Below, piece by piece: positions 46,082 through 55,104 of a DNA stretch of 64,000 nucleotides. The notes under the pieces are model-generated. The model did no database searches. It was given only the letters and a program-made list of their open reading frames with translations, and was not told where the DNA came from. Position 1 is the stretch's first letter, and each line of letters begins with the position of its first letter. Origin of the DNA: an uncultured Flaviramulus sp. (GTDB taxonomy: Bacteria > Bacteroidota > Bacteroidia > Flavobacteriales > Flavobacteriaceae). The DNA is taken from contig CANMUP010000001.1 of assembly GCA_947501105.1 (NCBI GenBank), positions 620,001 through 684,000 of the forward strand, written 5' to 3'. Made by a program: the position numbers and the translations under genes.

Positions 46082-47239
46082 TTGAAAATGAAAAAAATAA
46101 TTTATTGTTTAGTAATATTAGGATTAGCTATTACTAGCTGTAACCCTAATGAAGACATCTATAATGCTTTAGATGCACAAGAAGACGTAATAGCAGGAGA
46201 TGTAGAATATACACTTACAGATGAAGATTATGATGAATTAGAAAAATCTTTTGGAAATTTTGATTCAGAAGATGAAGCAAAAAGCTTGATTCCTGGTTTA
46301 TTATCTAGTAAATTTCCAGTTTGGGGATTAGGTTCATCGGCTAATGTAACTTTTGATTTATATGCTCCTAAAAGAGAAGAAAAAAGCTTAATTAGATATA
46401 CTGTATCTAATCAAGATTATGATGATTTAGGCCATACTTTTGGTAATTTTGATAGAGAATCTGAAATCTATGAATTTTTAGACTGGAAATACCCGACACC
46501 TGAAGATAGAACATTGGTTTCGTTAACTTATAAGTTTTTTAGTGGTAGTACTAATACCTTAAATAATGGGTTTTTATACATAAATGGTGCTTGGGAGTTT
46601 ATACTAGGTTTTACTAATGCAGAATATAATATAATGGGAGAAGGGTTCCCTAATTTCTCTAGCGAAGATGAGGCTGCCGAAAAAACGGCAATATTTTTAA
46701 AAGACAAACTTAAGTTTGATGGATACAATGCTGGAGATATAGTAGGAACAATGTATAAATTATTTACTACAGATGTTGATGATATTGATGGAGATGGAAG
46801 CACGACAGATAGAACAACTTATAGCTATGTAAAGTATTTTATTTTTAATGGGGCTAACTGGTCAGAATATTTTGATGTAATAAGTTCAACAATTCAGTTT
46901 GGTCATGATGGTACTACTTGGGTGCCAGATAATACTATAAAATATACACTTACAGGTGGAGATGTTACATTTATATCTGATACATTTATTAATGTTTCTG
47001 GTTTTGAAGGACCAGCTGATAATGTAGGGTTCTTTGGTAGCTTTGACAGAAGAGCCAGTAGTGGAAACTATTGGAGTGATGCTATGCTTTTAGAAGCATT
47101 TAATGCGCTTTTAGAAAATGGGAATTTTGTTACAGATGAAGGACAAAAATATGTACTTACATTTGTGATTTATAATGGTTCTACAACTAACGAAACCAAA
47201 GCCGTTATTAAAACGGGAGGCGTTTGGGTTTACCAATAA
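46082..47239 (+). CDS. surface lipoprotein with internal repeats, partner of the TonB receptor
   Basis: This 385-residue lipoprotein (lipobox AITSC, Cys20) is of no family I recognise. It contains three clear repeats and one diverged repeat of about 35 residues, at 43-80, 106-138, 177-210 and 288-345. They follow the pattern YTLTxxDYDxLxxxFGNFxSEDEA plus a short helix. Many acidic residues and DVDDIDGDGS (231-240) suggest calcium binding. Its position 6 nt after the receptor gene and before a terminator suggests that it is the substrate-capturing partner, in the role that SusD plays for SusC; this is inference. Confidence 0.75.
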   Translation: MKMKKIIYCLVILGLAITSCNPNEDIYNALDAQEDVIAGDVEYTLTDEDYDELEKSFGNFDSEDEAKSLIPGLLSSKFPVWGLGSSANVTFDLYAPKREEKSLIRYTVSNQDYDDLGHTFGNFDRESEIYEFLDWKYPTPEDRTLVSLTYKFFSGSTNTLNNGFLYINGAWEFILGFTNAEYNIMGEGFPNFSSEDEAAEKTAIFLKDKLKFDGYNAGDIVGTMYKLFTTDVDDIDGDGSTTDRTTYSYVKYFIFNGANWSEYFDVISSTIQFGHDGTTWVPDNTIKYTLTGGDVTFISDTFINVSGFEGPADNVGFFGSFDRRASSGNYWSDAMLLEAFNALLENGNFVTDEGQKYVLTFVIYNGSTTNETKAVIKTGGVWVYQ

Positions 47240-47259
47240 CATAATATATAACTAGTCTT

Positions 47260-47290
47260 AAAAAACCACCTAATTTAGGTGGTTTTTTTT
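47260..47290 (+). terminator. intrinsic terminator after the receptor-lipoprotein pair
   Basis: Arms AAAAAACCACCTA and TAGGTGGTTTTTT enclose a 3-nt loop and are followed by more T residues, 20 nt after the stop at 47239. Confidence 0.88.
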
Positions 47291-47304
47291 CCTCAAAAAC
47301 CTAA

Positions 47305-47312
47305 TACATTTA
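47305..47312 (+). promoter_or_regulatory. candidate -7 box of the endonuclease I gene
   Basis: TACATTTA differs from TAnnTTTG only in the last base and ends 7 nt before the ATG at 47320, just after the preceding terminator. Confidence 0.4.
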
Positions 47313-47319
47313 TAGTGTT

Positions 47320-48675
47320 ATGAAAAAACTAATTTTATTATTTCTTGTTACCATTTTATTTTTTAATTGTAGTAGCTCAGGTGGCGATAATTCCCCTCCT
47401 GCACCAGAGCCTAAACCTAATGGCGTATCTATTGCGGTAAATGATAGTTTTACAACTGTTGAAGATGTTGATCTTACTGTACAAAATTTATTATCTAATG
47501 ACACCGTATTAGATAATGCTAAAATCACATCTTTTGATGCAACCTCTACAAATGGTGGAACTATTGAAGATAATAGAGATGGTACATACACATATACTCC
47601 AAAAGCAGGTTTTGTAGGAGAAGATACTTTTACTTATACAATTTGTGATAGCGACACACCGCCAGATTGCTCTACGGCAACAGTAACAATAACAGTAACA
47701 GACGAGGGCAACCCTACCGCTGTTGATGATGCTATCAATGTTTTAGAAAACAGCACAAAGGTAATTTCGACTCTTCTAGAGAATGATGCTACAATTGATA
47801 ATGCTGTTTTAACCTCTGTAGATAATACAACAACACAAGGAACAGTAGTTTTAAATACTGATGGGACGGTTAGTTACACGCCACCAACTAATTATGTAGG
47901 AGAAGACACTTTTACGTATTCTATATGTGATGATGATTTGCCAGACAATTCTTGTGCATCTGCAACGGTTACAATTACAGTTTTTAGTGCAATAAGTTTT
48001 AACATTCCTTCGGAATTGGTAGATTATTATTCAGGCGTTATCTTTTCTGAAGATCCAGGTTTGATGTTTGAAGAATTAGAAGCAGTTACTAAAGCAAAGC
48101 ATACTACAATATTATCATATGGTCAGCGTCACCAACACTTATATAATGCAGACGCAGATTTAAATAATACAGATAATGTTATTTTAATGTATTCTGGAGA
48201 AAGTAGATATTGGGAAGAATATACTTCTGGAACGAATGCATATTCTCCGCAAACTTTTAATACAGAGCACGTTTACCCGCAGTCAAAGTTAACTTCAGAT
48301 GATGCTGTAACAGACTTGCACCATTTAAGGTCTTGTGATGCCACAATTAATAGTGATAGAAGTAATTTTTCGTTTATAGATGGTACTGGAACCTATAAAT
48401 TAGAAGGAAATGAATGGTTTCCTGGTGATGATTGGCGAGGTGATATTGCACGAATGATTATGTATTTAAATATTAGGTATGGAGAAACTTTTGATAAGGT
48501 AGGAGACTTAAATTTATTTATAGCATGGAATATAGCTGACCCTGTATCGACGTTTGAAATGCAACGAAACGAAGTTATTTATGCCGCACAAGGAAATAGA
48601 AATCCATTTATAGATAACCCATATTTAGCAACGCTAATTTGGGGAGGTAGTGATGCAGAAAACAAATGGAATTAA
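47320..48675 (+). CDS. endonuclease I (EndA/NucM) lipoprotein with two Ig-like repeats
   Basis: This 451-residue lipoprotein (Cys17 in LFFNC) has two tandem cadherin/Ig-like repeats (about 36-127 and 131-222), each ending GEDTFTYxICD plus a TVTITV strand. A C-terminal endonuclease I domain follows (about 230-451). Nuclease motifs are GQRHQHLYNADAD, FNTEHVYPQSKL (His-Asn type metal site) and DLHHLRSCD. The family degrades DNA without strong sequence preference outside the cell. It is flanked by terminators, so it is transcribed alone. Confidence 0.9.
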   Translation: MKKLILLFLVTILFFNCSSSGGDNSPPAPEPKPNGVSIAVNDSFTTVEDVDLTVQNLLSNDTVLDNAKITSFDATSTNGGTIEDNRDGTYTYTPKAGFVGEDTFTYTICDSDTPPDCSTATVTITVTDEGNPTAVDDAINVLENSTKVISTLLENDATIDNAVLTSVDNTTTQGTVVLNTDGTVSYTPPTNYVGEDTFTYSICDDDLPDNSCASATVTITVFSAISFNIPSELVDYYSGVIFSEDPGLMFEELEAVTKAKHTTILSYGQRHQHLYNADADLNNTDNVILMYSGESRYWEEYTSGTNAYSPQTFNTEHVYPQSKLTSDDAVTDLHHLRSCDATINSDRSNFSFIDGTGTYKLEGNEWFPGDDWRGDIARMIMYLNIRYGETFDKVGDLNLFIAWNIADPVSTFEMQRNEVIYAAQGNRNPFIDNPYLATLIWGGSDAENKWN

Positions 48676-48694
48676 AAATTTAAAAAGTAACATT

Positions 48695-48723
48695 AAAACC
48701 GCTTCATTTGAAGCGGTTTTTTT
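48695..48723 (+). terminator. intrinsic terminator after the endonuclease I gene
   Basis: Arms AAAACCGCTTCA and TGAAGCGGTTTT are followed by a T-run, 20 nt after the stop. Confidence 0.88.
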
Positions 48724-48737
48724 ATAGCTTTTATTAT

Positions 48738-48745
48738 TACATTTG
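48738..48745 (+). promoter_or_regulatory. -7 box of the gene at 48774
   Basis: TACATTTG is an exact TAnnTTTG match, 28 nt before the ATG. The -33 position reads TTT within the preceding terminator's T-run. Confidence 0.5.
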
Positions 48746-48773
48746 TTACAATCAAATTTTCAAAATATAAATT

Positions 48774-49211
48774 ATGGATAATACTATATTAAACTTACAC
48801 TCATATTGGGCATACCTTGTCTTATTAGTTTTAATCATTGCGGTAGGTAATGCATTATTTAAAACATTTGGTGACAAAGAGTATACTGCTAAAGATTTTA
48901 GAATATCGCTTTTTACCTTAATTGTATCACACATTCAACTATTAATTGGGCTGATATTATATTTTGTATCTCCAAGATTTGAGTTATGGCGTGAATTAGG
49001 AGGAAAAGTTATGAGTAATTCTATAGCACGCTTATATCTTGTTGAGCATCCACTAATAAATATTATAGCCGTAGCATTAATTACTATTGGATATTCAAAA
49101 CATAAAAAGAAACTAACATCGGCTTCAAAACTAAAAACAATAGCTATTTTTTATACTATTGCTTTAGTGTTATTCTTATCGAGAATTCCTTGGAGCACAT
49201 GGATGAATTAA
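48774..49211 (+). CDS. four-helix membrane protein (often annotated cytochrome b-like)
   Basis: This 145-residue integral membrane protein has four predicted helices (about 10-30, 43-63, 88-105 and 119-137). Histidines occur in LHSYWAY, SHIQLLIG and EHPLINI, positions that could bind haem, which explains the cytochrome b-like label given to relatives. I cannot confirm haem binding. It is isolated between two terminators. Confidence 0.65.
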   Translation: MDNTILNLHSYWAYLVLLVLIIAVGNALFKTFGDKEYTAKDFRISLFTLIVSHIQLLIGLILYFVSPRFELWRELGGKVMSNSIARLYLVEHPLINIIAVALITIGYSKHKKKLTSASKLKTIAIFYTIALVLFLSRIPWSTWMN

Positions 49212-49214
49212 AAC

Positions 49215-49248
49215 AAAAAGTGTGATAATTTTTATCGCACTTTTTTTT
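49215..49248. terminator. bidirectional terminator between convergent genes
   Basis: Arms AAAAAGTGTGATAA and TTATCGCACTTTTT (one G-T pair) enclose four T, with A- and T-runs on both sides. It can serve the plus-strand gene ending at 49211 and the minus-strand gene ending at 49258. Confidence 0.8.
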
Positions 49249-49257
49249 GAAGTATTT

Positions 49258-50310
49258 TTAGTTTTCAACCTCCTTTATTACATAGGCATAAACAGGAAAA
49301 TGATCGCTAAAACCATTGGTAAACGCACCATTAGAAAAACTTCTATACGGATAACCTTTGTATTGCCCTTTTTTATTTATTAGATAATTTTTATTAAAAA
49401 CACCAGCTTTGTAAAATCGAAAGGATGAAAAATCCTTTTCTAATAAAGGTTTTGTAATCATAATTTGATCAAATAAATTCCAAGCATCTCTATATGCATT
49501 TGTGCCTATTCCGTTTATATAAAAACGTTCCATAGGATTGTAAATACCTTTCAAACCTACTTTATTTCTGTCTTTTTGTGTTTTCAAAATATCTTTAACA
49601 CTAGGGTTAGTTGGGTTATCGTTTAAATCTCCCATAATAAAAACTTTAGCATAAGGATTAATAGATTGAAGCGAATCTACTAAGTGCTTGCTTAGTTTTG
49701 CAGCGGCAATCCGTTTTGGTCTACTCCTTGCCTCTCCACCTCTTCTAGACGGCCAGTGATTAACTATAACATGAATCATTTCACCATCCAATTGGCCGCT
49801 AACAAGCAATTGGTCTCTAGTGTAAATACGTTTTCTACTATTATCGTCATAGATTTTTAGTTCGTGGCTACTAGTTGCTAAGGGTGTAAATATTTTTTTC
49901 TGATATAATAAGGCAACATCTATACCACGAGTATCAGGAGAATCATGATGAATAATGCCATAATCTTTTGCAAGCAATAAAGAATCGTTTACAAGGTCTT
50001 CAAGAACTTCTCTGTTTTCAACCTCAGAAACTCCAATAATAGCAGGTGTATTATTTGCAACATCTAACCCAATATCTGCAATTACTCGAGTCATATTTTT
50101 AACCTTCTTTTTATAAATGGCTTTACGATTAGTTTTTAATTCCATCATCGGACTATATTCGTCGAATTTATTAGGGTCATTTATGGTGTCAAATAAATTT
50201 TCTAAATTGTAGAAAGCTATAGTATGAATTTTAAATTTTTTTTCTTGGGCGTTAGTAGTGATAAACACGCTTAGGAGCAAAATTGAAATACTAATTTTTA
50301 ATAAGTTCAT
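49258..50310 (-). CDS. secreted endonuclease/exonuclease/phosphatase family protein
   Basis: This 350-residue protein has a signal peptide (1-21) and the complete endonuclease/exonuclease/phosphatase (DNase I-like) fold. Motifs are FYNLENLFDT, GVSEVENREVL (metal-binding Glu), VNHWPSRRGGEARSRPKR, MGDLNDNP (Asp-Asn) and the final SDHFPVYAYV (Asp-His). Such enzymes cut DNA or phosphodiesters. The gene at 55105 encodes a close paralogue. It is divergent from a TonB receptor, with 127 nt between them. Confidence 0.9.
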   Translation of the reverse strand: MNLLKISISILLLSVFITTNAQEKKFKIHTIAFYNLENLFDTINDPNKFDEYSPMMELKTNRKAIYKKKVKNMTRVIADIGLDVANNTPAIIGVSEVENREVLEDLVNDSLLLAKDYGIIHHDSPDTRGIDVALLYQKKIFTPLATSSHELKIYDDNSRKRIYTRDQLLVSGQLDGEMIHVIVNHWPSRRGGEARSRPKRIAAAKLSKHLVDSLQSINPYAKVFIMGDLNDNPTNPSVKDILKTQKDRNKVGLKGIYNPMERFYINGIGTNAYRDAWNLFDQIMITKPLLEKDFSSFRFYKAGVFNKNYLINKKGQYKGYPYRSFSNGAFTNGFSDHFPVYAYVIKEVEN

Positions 50311-50437
50311 TGAGTATAAAAAAAATGTTTCTTTACAATGCTATAATACAAAACCTAAGCCAAAGTTGTTAAGATGATGTAAAAAAATTATTATCAATTA
50401 GTTACTTTTTCTTATTATTTGTGTCATAAAGATAATT

Positions 50438-53239
50438 ATGAATAAAATAGCCCTCATTTTTTTATTCGGACTTTTTTCAATTTCCCTCAGTGCACAACAA
50501 ACACTTATAAAGGGTAGTGTTAAAGATGCTGTTTCTTTTGAGTCCATTTCAGATGTAATAATTACCATTGAAGAAACAAATCTATCGGTATTAACAAATA
50601 ATTTAGGAGAGTTTGTGTTTTCTTCAAATATCCCTTTAGGAGAACAAATCTTAAAAATCTCTAAAGTAGGATATATTACAAAAAGATATCCAATAATAGT
50701 TAATGAAAATAAAACTGTAAATATTACAGATATGACTTTAGAAGTTGAGGTTTCTGGAACTCAAGATTTGTTTACTATTACACTTACAGACGATGAATTA
50801 AATGATGATACTAGCGGGTTAGATAATATTTCTGGATTGTTAGCATCCTCCCTCGATATATTTCAACGCACTGCGGCTTTTGAATTTAGTTCGTCATTTT
50901 TTAGAGTACGAGGGTTAGATTCCAATAATAGTTCCATTTTAATTAATGGTATCGAAATGAATAAGACCTACAATGGAAGGCCTCAATGGAGTAATTGGGG
51001 AGGTATAAACGATGTGCTAAGAAACCAAGAACTATCATCAGGATTAACACCGTCTAATTATAATTTTGGAGGTGTTTTAGGCACTACAAATATAAATACA
51101 AGAGCATCTGAAGCTAGATCTGGAGGTCGAATAACATATTCGTCATCAAACCGAAGTTATACAAATCGGGTTATGGCAACCTATGCTTCAGGTTTATTAA
51201 AAAATAATTGGGCTTACACCCTTTCAGTAGGCAGACGATGGGGTAATGAAGGTTATCAAGACGCAACGAGTTATAATTCTAATTCATTTTTCACTTCCGT
51301 AGAAAAGAAAATTAATGACCAACATAGTTTAAATTTAACAGCAATTTACACACCAAATCGAAGAGGTAAATCGTCACCAAACACACAAGAAATTTATGAT
51401 TTAAAAGATATAAAGTATAATGAATATTGGGGGTGGCAAGATGGGGAAAAGCGAAACTCTAGAATTAAAGATGTAAATGAACCTATTGTGATGCTTAACC
51501 ATTATTGGAATTTTAATAGTAAAACAAGTTTAAATACTAACATAGGGTATCAGTTTGGGAAATTAGGTAATAGCCGTTTAGACTATAATGGCAAGGATTT
51601 AATTAATGGATTTCCTCAAGGAGGAGGCTCAAATCCAAGTCCTACTTACTATCAAAAATTGCCAAGTTATTTTGAGCGGAATTTCCCCAATGATTTACAA
51701 TTTGCATATCAAGCTTTAAATGGGTTTCAAGATAGTGGACAGATAGATTGGAATGCCATGTATAAGGCCAATATAGATAATTCTCAAAATGGAGGCAATG
51801 CTATTTATGCCTTATACGAAGATAGAGTAGATGATACTCAATTAACTGTAAATTCTATTTTAAATACCGAATTAACTAATCATATTATACTGAATGCTGC
51901 AATTAACTATAAATCTTTAAAGTCTGAAAATTTTGCTGAAGTTTTAGACCTTCTAGGGGCATCAACTTATCTAGATATTGATGGTTTTGCTACAAATATT
52001 AATGAAGCTCAAAACAATTTATTAAGCCCAAACAGAATTGTAGGAGAAGGAGATAAATTTAAGTACCACTATAATATTTTTGCAAACGAAATAGGCGCTT
52101 ATACTCAAGCACAATTCACATATAATAAAATAGACTTTTATATTTCAGGTAGTGTCAAACGCACCCAATATCAAAGAGAGGGTGTTTATCAAAATGGTGG
52201 ATTTCCAGATAATTCTTTAGGAAAAGGAGATAAGTTAGTGTTTACAGGTTTGGGAGCTAAGGGAGGGTTTACTTATAAACTAACAGGAAAGCATGTGCTA
52301 GATGCTAATGCAGGTTACATCACAAGAGCACCTTCAATACAAAATACATATTCAAATTCGAGAGAGAATCATAATATAGTACCTAACATTTCAGAAGAAA
52401 AGATTATGTCTTTTGATGCAAGCTATGTTTATAGATCACCAGTAGTAAAGGCAAAAGTTACAGGTTATTATACTAAAATAACTGATGCAAGCGAAATATC
52501 ATTCTATTTTGCTGATGGCGTTGGAGGAGATAACACTGCCTTTGTTCAAGAAATTTTGCAAGGTATAGACAAAAGGCATTTAGGAGCAGAAATAGGTGTT
52601 GAAGCCCAAGTTACACCAACCATTAAATTAAAAGGCGCAGCATCAGTTGGACAATTTACATATGATAATAACCCGAATTTGTTTTTATCTACAGAACCTG
52701 ATGATGAATCAATTGATGCAGGATTTGTTGATGGGTTTAAAGATTTCGGACAATCAAATTTAAAAAATTACAAGCTAGCTTCTGGTCCTCAGAATGCTTA
52801 TTCTGTAGGATTTGAATATCGTGACCCTGATTTTTGGTGGTTTGGTGCAACGGCAAATTTTTTCTCTAATACGTATGTAGATGTAAACCCGTTAACACGA
52901 TCATCAAACTTTACTACCGATTTTGATGGTAATGTGTTTAATGATTATGATGAAGATTTAGCTCGCGAACTATTAAAACAAGAGCGTTTCGATGATTATA
53001 TGGTAGTAAATTTAATTGGCGGAAAATCTTGGAAGATTAGTAAATATTATGTGGGACTTTTTGCAAGCATCAATAACCTTTTAGATGAAGTTTACAAAAC
53101 TGGAGGTTTTGAACAAGGTAGAAATGCCAATTTTAGAGAACTAAGAAATGATAAAGCTTTAAACACCCCGGTTTTTGGATCAAAGTATTGGTATGGTAGA
53201 GGTACAACGTACTTTTTAAATTTAAATTTAAGATTTTAA
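50438..53239 (+). CDS. TonB-dependent receptor with carboxypeptidase-like domain (nuclease region, second copy)
   Basis: This 933-residue outer-membrane transporter has a signal peptide (1-19), a CarboxypepD_reg-like domain (about 20-105), a plug (about 120-240, RVRGLDSNNSSILINGIEM) and a barrel ending TYFLNLNLRF. It shares NGxxxNxxxNGRxxWSNWxG and many barrel segments with the receptor at 43463. A DUF5689 lipoprotein gene follows after 13 nt, and nuclease genes lie on both sides. I infer import of nucleic-acid breakdown products. Confidence 0.92.
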   Translation: MNKIALIFLFGLFSISLSAQQTLIKGSVKDAVSFESISDVIITIEETNLSVLTNNLGEFVFSSNIPLGEQILKISKVGYITKRYPIIVNENKTVNITDMTLEVEVSGTQDLFTITLTDDELNDDTSGLDNISGLLASSLDIFQRTAAFEFSSSFFRVRGLDSNNSSILINGIEMNKTYNGRPQWSNWGGINDVLRNQELSSGLTPSNYNFGGVLGTTNINTRASEARSGGRITYSSSNRSYTNRVMATYASGLLKNNWAYTLSVGRRWGNEGYQDATSYNSNSFFTSVEKKINDQHSLNLTAIYTPNRRGKSSPNTQEIYDLKDIKYNEYWGWQDGEKRNSRIKDVNEPIVMLNHYWNFNSKTSLNTNIGYQFGKLGNSRLDYNGKDLINGFPQGGGSNPSPTYYQKLPSYFERNFPNDLQFAYQALNGFQDSGQIDWNAMYKANIDNSQNGGNAIYALYEDRVDDTQLTVNSILNTELTNHIILNAAINYKSLKSENFAEVLDLLGASTYLDIDGFATNINEAQNNLLSPNRIVGEGDKFKYHYNIFANEIGAYTQAQFTYNKIDFYISGSVKRTQYQREGVYQNGGFPDNSLGKGDKLVFTGLGAKGGFTYKLTGKHVLDANAGYITRAPSIQNTYSNSRENHNIVPNISEEKIMSFDASYVYRSPVVKAKVTGYYTKITDASEISFYFADGVGGDNTAFVQEILQGIDKRHLGAEIGVEAQVTPTIKLKGAASVGQFTYDNNPNLFLSTEPDDESIDAGFVDGFKDFGQSNLKNYKLASGPQNAYSVGFEYRDPDFWWFGATANFFSNTYVDVNPLTRSSNFTTDFDGNVFNDYDEDLARELLKQERFDDYMVVNLIGGKSWKISKYYVGLFASINNLLDEVYKTGGFEQGRNANFRELRNDKALNTPVFGSKYWYGRGTTYFLNLNLRF

Positions 53240-53252
53240 AATATTAGTAGCT

Positions 53253-54680
53253 ATGAATAAAATTTTTAATGCAGTACTAGTGTTGATAATATTGTTTTCT
53301 GTGTCTTGTGTAAAAGACGACGATTATGGAGTGCCAGATATTACAATAAACACCCTTAATATTCCACAGGAAAAAATAACAACGTTTAAAGCTGTCAAAT
53401 CATTATACGAGCAAGCAGTAAATGGCGGGAATTCTACAGTGATTGTTAATGATGATTTATATATTGAAGGTTATGTAGTATCATCCGACAAGTCGGGAAA
53501 CTTTTTTAAAGAATTAATCATTCAAAATAAAAGGGATAACAGTAATCCCGATAACGACCCGAGGCTTGGTTTTAAAATTGATATTAATGTAAGTAGCTTG
53601 TCAGACACCTATCAATTTGGACAAAAAGTTTACATTAAAATGATGGGTTTAACCATAGGCGAAACCAGCGGAGTAATCACTATTGGAAAAGGAGATGCAG
53701 TAAATGTAAAACAAATTCAAGCTGCTGAATATAAAGATATTATACTGAGAACTAATGAGGTTGAAACCATTACGCCAAAAATTGTGGGGTTAGCTGACTT
53801 AACAGAAGCAGACGAGAATACCTTAATTCAGTTAGATAATATGCAACTAAATAGATTTGAATTAGGCGCTACTTTTGCAAGCGAATCATTTGATGAATTT
53901 GATGGCTTCCGTTTGTTAGAAAGTTGCGATTCAGGTATTTCTTTAATTATGCAAACGAGTACGTTTTCTGATTTTAAGTCATTGATTGTTCCTCAAGGAA
54001 AAGGAAGTGTAACAGGAGTGTTTGGTAGAGATTTTCGAGACGATTTTAATGTATTAATCTTAAATAACTCAGCAGATATTAATTTTGAAAGTAACGAACG
54101 TTGTGATCCTATGGAACTTACTTGTGGTATTGCCGCAACCGCAGGAACAGGCAATCTGTTTATGGAAGATTTTGAGTCTCAAAAAAATAACAAACCCATT
54201 GAAGGCAATGGTTGGACCAATTATCTTGAAGCTGGCTCCGAACCTTGGGAAGCTTGGTCCTCATCCTCATCTAATGGATCTTTAGGGCGCTCTGCTAGGT
54301 TAAAATCGGCTAGTTCTGGAGACGAAAGCAACATTGGCTGGTTAATAACACCAGCTATTGATTTGGATACTCAAGATGGGGAAACATTACGTTTTAAAAC
54401 CTCAAACAGTTTGGCAGATAGTAGCTATATGGAAGTGTTGTATAGTTTAGATTGGGATGGAGATGAAGCTAATGTTACGTCAGCCAATTGGGGCGTTTTA
54501 TCTGCCGCTTATGTGGTAAAAGATTCTGATTCTTTTGCGGCTTGGTTTAATTCTGGCGTGGTCGATTTATCCTGTATTTCCGGAACTATTTATATTGCAT
54601 TTAAATATACTGGTAGTGGACAAGATACTTTTGATGGGGTTTACGAATTAGATGATATTAGTATTGATTATGTAGAGTAG
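53253..54680 (+). CDS. DUF5689 lipoprotein with choice-of-anchor J domain
   Basis: This 475-residue lipoprotein (lipobox SVSC) carries a DUF5689 region (about 30-270) that contains an OB-fold-like stretch, DLYIEGYVVSSDKSGNFFKE, of the kind found in secreted nucleases related to YhcR. The C-terminal part (about 300-475) is a choice-of-anchor J beta-sandwich, with FMEDFESQ, WLITPAIDL and YELDDISIDY. It follows a TonB receptor, so it is probably a surface binding partner. The OB-fold suggests nucleic-acid contact, which is inference. Confidence 0.85.
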   Translation: MNKIFNAVLVLIILFSVSCVKDDDYGVPDITINTLNIPQEKITTFKAVKSLYEQAVNGGNSTVIVNDDLYIEGYVVSSDKSGNFFKELIIQNKRDNSNPDNDPRLGFKIDINVSSLSDTYQFGQKVYIKMMGLTIGETSGVITIGKGDAVNVKQIQAAEYKDIILRTNEVETITPKIVGLADLTEADENTLIQLDNMQLNRFELGATFASESFDEFDGFRLLESCDSGISLIMQTSTFSDFKSLIVPQGKGSVTGVFGRDFRDDFNVLILNNSADINFESNERCDPMELTCGIAATAGTGNLFMEDFESQKNNKPIEGNGWTNYLEAGSEPWEAWSSSSSNGSLGRSARLKSASSGDESNIGWLITPAIDLDTQDGETLRFKTSNSLADSSYMEVLYSLDWDGDEANVTSANWGVLSAAYVVKDSDSFAAWFNSGVVDLSCISGTIYIAFKYTGSGQDTFDGVYELDDISIDYVE

Positions 54681-54714
54681 TTATTTATATAGCGAAAAGA
54701 TAAAAGGAAAACAT

Positions 54715-54722
54715 TAAATTCG
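54715..54722 (+). promoter_or_regulatory. candidate -7 box of the gene at 54727
   Basis: TAAATTCG in TTAAATTCGCGAA, the same 13-mer found before ileS, ends 4 nt before the ATG. Confidence 0.35.
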
Positions 54723-54726
54723 CGAA

Positions 54727-55104
54727 ATGACTATTTTCGACCAATTTTTCTATTCCATATTTTCGTTTTATAAAAAGCGATATAAGCAAAAAGCGAATAC
54801 CATTGCGTTGTTATATGTGTCGGTACTTCAAATAAGTCTAGTTTTTCTTTTAGGTTGTTTTTTTGCAGCCTTTTTTAATAAAATGCATACTGATACGATG
54901 TCAAGTACAAGTGCTTGGACATTATTTATTTTAATCTCTTTAGGGATTCATTTTAAAAACTGGATACAATACACTGGCAAAAAGCGTATGATGATAAATG
55001 CTAAAATGATTAAAAAGAAAAAACCACAAACGAATGTTTGGTTGCTTTTGGTGTTGCCATTTGTTACTTTAGGGTTGGCTTATATTGTGTTTCAAGCTGT
55101 TTAG
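54727..55104 (+). CDS. small membrane protein, unknown function
   Basis: This 125-residue protein has three hydrophobic segments (about 25-48, 62-76 and 100-122) with lysine-rich loops. It is not a family I recognise. It ends on the base directly before the stop codon of the convergent endonuclease gene, so the two genes abut without overlap or terminator. Confidence 0.65.
   Translation: MTIFDQFFYSIFSFYKKRYKQKANTIALLYVSVLQISLVFLLGCFFAAFFNKMHTDTMSSTSAWTLFILISLGIHFKNWIQYTGKKRMMINAKMIKKKKPQTNVWLLLVLPFVTLGLAYIVFQAV

Noticed and set aside
43463-48675. Polysaccharide utilization locus
   Set aside because: There is no SusD-type protein, glycoside hydrolase or polysaccharide lyase. The enzymes present are nucleases.
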